Source of the DNA: Candidatus Poseidoniaceae archaeon
GTDB lineage: Archaea; Thermoplasmatota; Poseidoniia; Poseidoniales; Poseidoniaceae
Reading direction: 5' to 3'
Length of the DNA: 64,000 bases
Assembly: GCA_949372655.1 (NCBI GenBank)
Contig: CASIAI010000001.1
Span: 325,279 to 389,278 of the forward strand
Shown here: positions 57,236-64,000 of the stretch, piece by piece
Layout: each line of letters starts with the position of its first letter
How positions within the stretch are numbered: the stretch's first letter is position 1
The notes under the pieces: generated by a model
Database searches by the model: none
Seen by the model: only the letters and a program-made list of their open reading frames with translations
What the model was told of the DNA's origin: nothing
Program-made: the position numbers and the translations under genes

Positions 57236-58275
57236 CAGTACCTCTTAGCGCAGTCATGCCTCGCAGACTTGTAATCACTAAAGCCGGTTCACCTTCGGTA
57301 TTAGACGTAATTGAAATGTCGATGCCAGAACCAAAAGAAGGAGAAGTATGTATCGAGGTCCACTATGCTGGGATTAATTTTGCTGATACTCTGATGCGCT
57401 TAGGACTCTACCAACCAAGACCCGCATTTCCTTTTACCCCTGGATATGAGGTTAGTGGAACCATTCATTCACTCGGAAAAGGTATCAAAGATTTGTCAGT
57501 TGGACAACGTGTTGTTGCTGCAATGCCTAATGGTGGACAATCTAGTCATGTTCTTGCAGCTAGTTCAAGAGTAATCCCTCTACCTGATGAAATGTCGTTA
57601 GAAAAAGCAGCAGCAATGCCAGTCACCTACCTTACTGCACATCATATGTTACATCATTTAGGAAATCTAAAATCAACTGATTCTGTATTGATTCATGGTG
57701 GCGCTGGTGGTGTGGGAACTGCTGCACTACAACTCTGTCAATGGGCAGGAGTTTCGAAAGTTTGGGCCACTGCATCAGGTCATAAGGCTGAAATAATTAA
57801 GAAATATAATGCAATACCAATCGATAGACACAATCAAGACTTTGTCGAAGTTATCAAACAAGCCACAAAAGGACGAGGAGTTGACCATATATTAGACCCA
57901 ATTAGTGGTGAAAACCTCAAACGAAGTCTGAAGGTTTTAGCAATGGGAGGCAAAGTCTACTCATTTGGCATGTCAGCAGCAGCACCGACATCAAAGCGCT
58001 CTTTACTCAAGGCATACTTCGCTTGGCGTAAAACTCCTAAACTAGACCCACTAAAGATGATGAGTCGAAATCAAGGTATTTTTGGGGTTCATATGGGAAC
58101 TTGGGATAATGAAGAAGTAATTGCTGAGCAATTGAAGCGCATAATGAATGGAGTTGAAACCGGGGTATTAGACCCCGTTATTGATTCTGTTTTTGCGGTT
58201 GAAGATGCGGCTAAGGCTCATCAGCATATTCATGATGCTAAAAATATCGGTAAAGTTCTATTGAAATTCAAGTGA
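57232..58275 (+). CDS. Medium-chain dehydrogenase/reductase, quinone oxidoreductase-like
   Basis: ATGA overlap; HYAGINFADTLMRLGLYQPRPAFPFTPGYEVSG; VLIHGGAGGVGTAALQL. Confidence 0.9.
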   Translation: MTVPLSAVMPRRLVITKAGSPSVLDVIEMSMPEPKEGEVCIEVHYAGINFADTLMRLGLYQPRPAFPFTPGYEVSGTIHSLGKGIKDLSVGQRVVAAMPNGGQSSHVLAASSRVIPLPDEMSLEKAAAMPVTYLTAHHMLHHLGNLKSTDSVLIHGGAGGVGTAALQLCQWAGVSKVWATASGHKAEIIKKYNAIPIDRHNQDFVEVIKQATKGRGVDHILDPISGENLKRSLKVLAMGGKVYSFGMSAAAPTSKRSLLKAYFAWRKTPKLDPLKMMSRNQGIFGVHMGTWDNEEVIAEQLKRIMNGVETGVLDPVIDSVFAVEDAAKAHQHIHDAKNIGKVLLKFK

Positions 58276-58320
58276 TATAATTCAAGAGGAGTCGGCTCTA
58301 CACTAACATGAGGGGATATA

Positions 58321-60498
58321 ATGAAAGCAGCAATGAGCGGTTTTGATTTGCGAGCAATCGCTGGCGAATTAGATAAGTTCAGTGGTGCTTATGTCAAAAA
58401 AGCGTATATGCCTCACTATGAGCAAATAGTTTTGAGAATTAATCCAAAAGAAATGGACCAATTCGACCTAGTCTTGGTGAGAGGTGAACGTATCTATACC
58501 TCAAATAGAGATAGACCGATGCCTATGACGCCTCCTCCATTCGCTATGATGTTACGCAAACATTTGAAGAATGCTAGAATGACTGGAGTGAGACAACTCG
58601 GATTTGACCGAGTTCTAGTGTTTGACTTCGATACAAAATTTGGTGAAAGGCACCTATATGTCGAAGTTTTTAGAGATGGTAACATAATTTTGGCTGATGA
58701 AGAAGGTATTATTATTCAACCACTAACCCATGCCTCTTATTCTGGAAGAACTCTGAAAAAAGGTGTTCAATATCAACCACCCCCTCAAGCACTTGACCCT
58801 TATGAAATGGACTTAGAAACTCTAAATGAGATGTTTCAAGATTCTGATAGAGATTTAGTATCTACTTTAGGAGGTAAAGCAAATCTTGGAGGAACTCATG
58901 CTAATGCGGTTTGTGAACTTGCAGGAATTAAGCCTAATATCGATACTAAAGATGCCTCGGCTGAAAAAATCTTAGAAGCTCTACAGTCATTACTAACGGA
59001 TTTATCCAACAGTAATGAAGGTCATATACTACTAAAAGCATCAGAAGATTTTGATAGCGATGCATTATTAGAGCATATTCCTACTTTGGAGAATAACTCG
59101 ATTCGAGATAGGTTTTTAGAAAAGCATGCAATAGAAGCAACTCCAACTCTATTACCTTCACACTCCAATATGGTGAAAATGGAATTTGAAAGTTTATGTC
59201 AAGCAGTTGATGCTTGGAAAGGAGCTCATGATGCTGGAGCATTGGCTAGAAGAGAAGCAGAAAAAATGGATATTGCTGCACCAGGAAGAGGGTACTCAAC
59301 AGATGTTGAAAGGTTACAGAGAAGAAAAGCCCAACAAGAAAAAGCACTTCAAGGATTTTCTGTGAAAATAGAAAAACAACAAAACCTTGGTCATCTGATT
59401 CAAAATAACTGGACGCATATCGAAAGTTTATTGAACCAAGTTTCTGAATCCATAAACAAAAATGGATGGAAAGTAACTCAAAAAGCCAGTAAAGAGATTC
59501 CATGGATCAAATCAATGAATGCTGCTGAAGGTAGTTTCATTACAGTTCTACCTGGTGAGGATGGTCAACCTTCAGGACCACAAGCGACCCTAAAGGTAGA
59601 TGAATCAGTTCATCAAAATGCACAGAGACATTTTGCGGCAGCCAGAAAGCAAAAATACAAGACTAAGGGTGCAGTAGAGGCTTTAGAAAATACCAATACC
59701 GAACTAAAGCGAGCAACAAAAAAAGAAAAGAAAGCCGAGGAGAGTGGTAAACTTGGAAAGGTCAAGCGGAGCAAGAGACTCTGGTTTGAAAATCATCGAT
59801 GGAGTATGACTGCTGGAGGGCATCTTCTAGTTGGAGGTAAAGATGCAAAAGGCAACGATACAATTGTCAAAAAGCACTTATCTGGTTCAGATATGTATCT
59901 GCATGCTGATATTCATGGAGCACCTAGTTGTAGCCTTAGGTCTACTCAAGGATTCATTGTCGATGAACATAGACCTGCAAATATCCCGGATCATATTCCT
60001 GCCTTCAAATTAGTAGATAAATTAGGTGATGAAAGAATTAACGAAGAAAGATTACTTGAAGCAGCAACATTAGCTCTATGTTGGAGTCGTGCTTGGGCTA
60101 GTGGAGGTGGGCATGGTACTGTATATTCAGTCAAGCCTGCGCAAGTATCGAAAACCGCACAATCTGGCGAATATGTTGGAAAGGGTGCTTTTATTGTAAG
60201 AGGTCAAAGACAATGGTTCAAAGATTTAGATGTCAAAATGGGAATAGGCTTAGTATCGATCAATGGAGTTCCACTATTGATGGGTGGAACTCCAGAAAGA
60301 ATCAAACAATTATGCCAAAGATATGCAGTATTATCACCAGGTCTAAGTAAAAAAGATAAACTTGCCAATAGAATTTATAAAAATACTGGTATAATGACCG
60401 ATGATATTCTATCTATACTGCCAGGTGCCTGTGAAATTATTGAAGATTATGGTATCTTTTCTCCAGTTAAAGAAAAGAAAATAGACGAAGAGGAATGA
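58321..60498 (+). CDS. NFACT/Rqc2/NEMF-like ribosome-associated quality control protein
   Basis: N-terminal FbpA-like domain (MSGFDLRAIAGELDKFSGAYVKKAY...) and C-terminal NFACT-R domain (LWFENHRWSMTAGGHLLVGGKDAKGNDTIVKKHLSGSDMYLHADIHGAPSC). Confidence 0.92.
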   Translation: MKAAMSGFDLRAIAGELDKFSGAYVKKAYMPHYEQIVLRINPKEMDQFDLVLVRGERIYTSNRDRPMPMTPPPFAMMLRKHLKNARMTGVRQLGFDRVLVFDFDTKFGERHLYVEVFRDGNIILADEEGIIIQPLTHASYSGRTLKKGVQYQPPPQALDPYEMDLETLNEMFQDSDRDLVSTLGGKANLGGTHANAVCELAGIKPNIDTKDASAEKILEALQSLLTDLSNSNEGHILLKASEDFDSDALLEHIPTLENNSIRDRFLEKHAIEATPTLLPSHSNMVKMEFESLCQAVDAWKGAHDAGALARREAEKMDIAAPGRGYSTDVERLQRRKAQQEKALQGFSVKIEKQQNLGHLIQNNWTHIESLLNQVSESINKNGWKVTQKASKEIPWIKSMNAAEGSFITVLPGEDGQPSGPQATLKVDESVHQNAQRHFAAARKQKYKTKGAVEALENTNTELKRATKKEKKAEESGKLGKVKRSKRLWFENHRWSMTAGGHLLVGGKDAKGNDTIVKKHLSGSDMYLHADIHGAPSCSLRSTQGFIVDEHRPANIPDHIPAFKLVDKLGDERINEERLLEAATLALCWSRAWASGGGHGTVYSVKPAQVSKTAQSGEYVGKGAFIVRGQRQWFKDLDVKMGIGLVSINGVPLLMGGTPERIKQLCQRYAVLSPGLSKKDKLANRIYKNTGIMTDDILSILPGACEIIEDYGIFSPVKEKKIDEEE

Positions 60499-62133
60499 TC
60501 AACTATTATTTCCGCGTTGGCCACGATTTCCTCTGCCACGGTTATTACCGCCACCTTCGGATCGACCACCTTGGTAACCTTGGCTAGATTTTTGACTCGG
60601 TTTGTAAGTTTGGCCTCTAGCCTGCCCACGGTAACCCTTGTTGCCACCGCCGTCATTAGAATTACTACCTTGTGAATCTCCTGAACGACCGCCACGACCT
60701 CCGCCGCCCCGCCACGACCTCCGCCGCCACGACCTCCGCCGCCACGACCTCCGCCGCCACGGCCTCCGCCGCCACCGCCACGGCCTCCGCCGCCACCGCC
60801 ACGGCCTCCGCCGCCACCGCCACGACCTCCGCCGCCACGCGCCACGACCTCCGCCGCCACGGCCTCCGCCGCCACCGCCACGGCCTCCGCCGCCACGATT
60901 ATTTCCATAAGAGCCTTGATTTCTCTGACCATAATGGCTTTGATTTCGATCGTTTCTATTCCTATCGCCATAACTTTGGCGTTTTCTTGGGGCTATGAAT
61001 TCGACTTCGAATTCAGGTAAATCAGTGAATTCAGGAGGTTTGAAGTCTACTTTAATACCAACTTCGCGCTGAACTCTGCCATAAGATTTCTTTTGTGGTT
61101 TTTGAACAAGGGAAATAACTACTCCGCTAGCTCCACCTCTGGCGGTTCTTCCACTACGATGTTTGTATGCTTTGGAATTCTCGGGAGGGTCGTAATGAAC
61201 TACACAGTTAACTCCTTCAACGTCAATACCTCTTGCAGCAACATCTGTTGCGACCAAAGCCATACATTCACCATGTTGGAATCGCTTCATTGCTCCGTCT
61301 CTCTGTCTTTGAGATAGACCACCGTGAAGAGTTTCAATCGCTAAGCCATCATATTCTAGGTCTTCACCAACTCTATCGACTCCTGCTCTGGTACGACAAA
61401 ATAAGATTGTACGGCCACACTTCCTAATGATTTCAGAAGAAATAGCAGATTTCTTGGAGTTTGGCATCAACCAAAAGTGATGTTCCATACTCTCGATACT
61501 AACTTCTTCTGGGCCTACTTGAATAGTGACTGGGTCAGTCTGATAATCACGTACTAATTCTGCAACTTCATCATCTAAAGTTGCACTGAAAAGAATTGTT
61601 TGACGGTCTTTCTTACATTCATCTAATATTTGGCATACTGGTTCCATAAAACCCATATCCGCCATTCTATCTGCTTCATCTAAAACTACGATTCCTGTAT
61701 CCTCTAAAGTTAGAGAACCGCGGTCAAGTAAATCGATAAGACGTCCTGGACAAGCAACTAAAATATCAACTCCTCTTTCTAAAGCACGGAATTGTTTGGT
61801 GTATGATACTCCACCATATACTGCATGAACATAAAGTTCCATTTCCCAAGCCAATGGTTCGAGAACTTTGTAAATCTGTTCTGCTAATTCTCGAGTTGGG
61901 GTTAGAATAAGAGAGGTCGGACGGCCTGGGGCTGCTTGCGGAGTTCTTTCAAGAAGAGGTAGCCCAAAAGCAAGAGTTTTTCCAGAGCCAGTAGGCGCTC
62001 TACAACACACATCGTTTCCAAGCATTCCATCTGGAATTGACTCGGTTTGTACCTCGAAAGGTTCCTCAATACCTTGCTGACGCAAAGCATTGACTATTCT
62101 TTCGCCAATACCCAAATCTGAAAATGAAACCAT
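60499..62133 (-). CDS. DEAD-box RNA helicase with Gly/Arg-rich C-terminal tail
   Basis: APTGSGKT, PTRELAEQ, VLDEADRMADMGF, SATL, HRSGRTARGG motifs. Confidence 0.95.
   Translation of the reverse strand: MVSFSDLGIGERIVNALRQQGIEEPFEVQTESIPDGMLGNDVCCRAPTGSGKTLAFGLPLLERTPQAAPGRPTSLILTPTRELAEQIYKVLEPLAWEMELYVHAVYGGVSYTKQFRALERGVDILVACPGRLIDLLDRGSLTLEDTGIVVLDEADRMADMGFMEPVCQILDECKKDRQTILFSATLDDEVAELVRDYQTDPVTIQVGPEEVSIESMEHHFWLMPNSKKSAISSEIIRKCGRTILFCRTRAGVDRVGEDLEYDGLAIETLHGGLSQRQRDGAMKRFQHGECMALVATDVAARGIDVEGVNCVVHYDPPENSKAYKHRSGRTARGGASGVVISLVQKPQKKSYGRVQREVGIKVDFKPPEFTDLPEFEVEFIAPRKRQSYGDRNRNDRNQSHYGQRNQGSYGNNRGGGGRGGGGGGRGGGGRGAWRRRSWRWRRRPWRWRRRPWRWRRRPWRRRSWRRRSWRRRSWRGGGGRGGRSGDSQGSNSNDGGGNKGYRGQARGQTYKPSQKSSQGYQGGRSEGGGNNRGRGNRGQRGNNS
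60686..60895. repeat. GC-rich short tandem repeat (15/21-bp units) encoding RGGGG-type tail of the helicase
   Basis: Repeated CCGCCGCCACGACCT / CCGCCGCCACCGCCACGGCCT units. Confidence 0.9.
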
Positions 62134-62236
62134 ACCCTCACCATTTGTGGCCGCCTTCCAACCCTATTTGATACCCACAGTAGTAATAGTGCCTAAATCA
62201 GTAAATTATTGTAAATTATGTGCGGTTCGAACGATA

Positions 62237-63430
62237 TTAGCCCATTCTAACTAACATTGCCACAGCATTGCCTCCGCCAAGACACAATGTAACAATACCT
62301 GATTTTGCTTCAACTCTTCTCATGACACCTATCATGGTGATTAAACATCTAGTACCGCTGCTTCCAAGTGGGTGTCCAAGGCTTATTGCGCCGCCGTGAA
62401 GATTGAACCTATCATTTGGAATTCCGACTTCTTTGGCCACTGCACAAGATGCTGAAGCAAATGCTTCATTGTGTTCATAGATATCAACATCTAAAACCTC
62501 TAATGAATTTCTTTGTAAAAGAGTCCTAATTGCCGGAATAGGTGCACTCATCACTTGGTCTGGTGCCACACCGCTAGTGCAATAATCCTCGACATAGGCG
62601 ATTATATCCCAACCTTGGTTCTTGGCAAAGCCGGCATCTGCTAGTAAAACTGCGCTTGCCCCATCGTTTAGAGTACTAGCATTTCCAGCAGTCACCTGTC
62701 CTTCTTTATTGAATACTGGGCGTAACTTAGAAAGTACTTCCATTGAAGAATTCGGTTTTACCCCTTCATCTTTAGAAAATATAACTGGATCTTTTCTCCT
62801 TTGTGGCACTTCAACAGAAAAAGATTCCCAATCAAACCATCCCGAATCCCATGCCTTAGCCGCTCTATGGTGGCTTTGAAGTGCGAATTCATCAGAATTA
62901 ATTCTAGAAATATCACTTACTTTGGCGACCGTTTCTCCTGTATTGCCCATGTGAATATCATTGTATACATCCCATAATCCATCATGAATCATAGAATCTA
63001 TCAATTTAGAATCTCCCATTTTCTTGCCTCTTCTTTGACCGAGGAGGAGTTGAGGGGCATTTGACATACTTTCCATTCCCCCTACAATGACAACCTTACT
63101 TTGACCTGCACGAATACTGTTTGATGCAAGCATGGCTGCTTCAAGGGAACTTCCGCATACTTTGTTGATTGTTGTTGCTGGAGTTGTTACTGGTAAACCT
63201 GAGCCAAGTGCTACTTGTCTCGCTGGATTTTGGCCACAGCCTGCTTGCAATACTTGCCCAAACAGGAAATCATCTACTAAGCCGCCAGCAGGGTCTAGAC
63301 CAACCCTTGAACATAATTCTTTAACCGCTAGTATTCCCAAATCCACCGCTGATAAAGAAGATAAAGAACCCATAAAGGAACCGATAGGGGTTCTGGATAC
63401 TGCACAGATTGCTACTTTTGATTCTCCCAT
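62237..63430 (-). CDS. Acetyl-CoA acetyltransferase / thiolase
   Basis: NKVCGSSLEAAMLASNSI active site; NEAFASASCAVAKEVG; GGAISLGHPLGSSGTR; CLGGGNAVAMLV. Confidence 0.93.
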   Translation of the reverse strand: MGESKVAICAVSRTPIGSFMGSLSSLSAVDLGILAVKELCSRVGLDPAGGLVDDFLFGQVLQAGCGQNPARQVALGSGLPVTTPATTINKVCGSSLEAAMLASNSIRAGQSKVVIVGGMESMSNAPQLLLGQRRGKKMGDSKLIDSMIHDGLWDVYNDIHMGNTGETVAKVSDISRINSDEFALQSHHRAAKAWDSGWFDWESFSVEVPQRRKDPVIFSKDEGVKPNSSMEVLSKLRPVFNKEGQVTAGNASTLNDGASAVLLADAGFAKNQGWDIIAYVEDYCTSGVAPDQVMSAPIPAIRTLLQRNSLEVLDVDIYEHNEAFASASCAVAKEVGIPNDRFNLHGGAISLGHPLGSSGTRCLITMIGVMRRVEAKSGIVTLCLGGGNAVAMLVRMG

Positions 63431-63525
63431 AAATTGGCTAAAAGGGTACTTATCTTGAATGTGTGCATCTAAGTTTACTCTGTTTTCATGAGAAGAGTTG
63501 ATGAAAGAAAAGTCCTGCGGGTGTC

Positions 63526-64000
63526 ATGGCCAAATTCAAAACCGATTTTGAAACCGAGAGAGAACCCAACCAAATGCGACATGTTGAGGTTGAGATTGAT
63601 TTTACCCCAAATGCCCTTGCATCGATACTTTATCGCCAAGGAGACACTGTGATTCTGGTATGTTGTACCAAAGAATCAAGACTACCTGGTTGGTTCCCTA
63701 GAGACTCGACCAAAGGATGGGTACATGCAGAGTATTCTTTACTCCCAGGTTCAACTGATTCTAGATTCCGAAGAGAGAGGCGCGGTGCAAAAGGCCGTAC
63801 TCAAGAGATTGAAAGATTGATTGCTCGCTCTCTGCGTGCTGCTGTAGACCTTGAGGCATTAGGTCCAATTTCCTTGAATATAGATTGTGATGTACTAAAC
63901 GCTGATGGTGGCACTAGATGTGCATCCATCACTGCTGCAAACATTGCACTTCGACTTGCAGTCAGAAGAATGATCGCTCAAGGAATATGCTTGCCTTTGG
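63526..64000 (+). CDS. rph: Ribonuclease PH-like exoribonuclease, partial (truncated by window end)
   Basis: GWVHAEYSLLPGST...GRTQEIERLIARSLRAAVDLEALGPISLNIDCDVLNADGGTRCASITAANIAL. Confidence 0.85.
   Translation, partial: MAKFKTDFETEREPNQMRHVEVEIDFTPNALASILYRQGDTVILVCCTKESRLPGWFPRDSTKGWVHAEYSLLPGSTDSRFRRERRGAKGRTQEIERLIARSLRAAVDLEALGPISLNIDCDVLNADGGTRCASITAANIALRLAVRRMIAQGICLPL

Noticed and set aside
60686-60895. CRISPR or minisatellite of non-coding type
   Set aside because: Contiguous GC-rich repeat inside the helicase ORF, no spacers.
60638-60998. Plus-strand ORFs of PPRPPP / TSAATTSAAT repeats opposite the helicase tail
   Set aside because: Mirror of the RGG repeat tract; no start context or homology features.

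Overview
The window is gene-dense and looks archaeal, most consistent with a marine Euryarchaeota (Poseidoniia / Marine Group II-like) chromosome; that lineage is inferred from gene content, with no search run. Core genes include aquaporin, an isocitrate/isopropylmalate dehydrogenase family protein, a fused E1 alpha-beta 2-oxoacid dehydrogenase, a riboflavin/FAD cluster (ribB, RibL-like FAD synthase, ribE, ribH), thioredoxin reductase, MoeB-rhodanese, gpsA, a PhnCDE-like ABC importer, an ABC exporter, adenosylhomocysteinase, aconitase, cyclophilin, KorAB, a Rqc2/NEMF-like protein, DEAD-box helicase, thiolase and a partial RNase PH. No CRISPR array, rRNA or transposase was seen. The most interesting region is 44.4-51.6 kb. 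There a decayed tRNA-Gln copy precedes one giant lipoprotein gene and an intact tRNA-Gln precedes a second. Both proteins combine a lipobox with a PGF-CTERM-like tail encoded by an identical 71-bp run. The first carries LDL-receptor-class-A-like and EF-hand-like repeats; the second carries an exact 563-bp internal duplication. Other leads are a Gar1-like protein fused to RanBP2-type zinc fingers and RGG repeats (25.2-26.6 kb, apparently frameshifted), a three-copy dyad operator shared by the PhnD-like gene and a neighbour (18.7/19.7 kb), a duplicated PhnD-like lipoprotein, compensated frame changes in the helicase RGG tail, and a 2275-aa FG-GAP surface protein with a Q/Y-rich tail.
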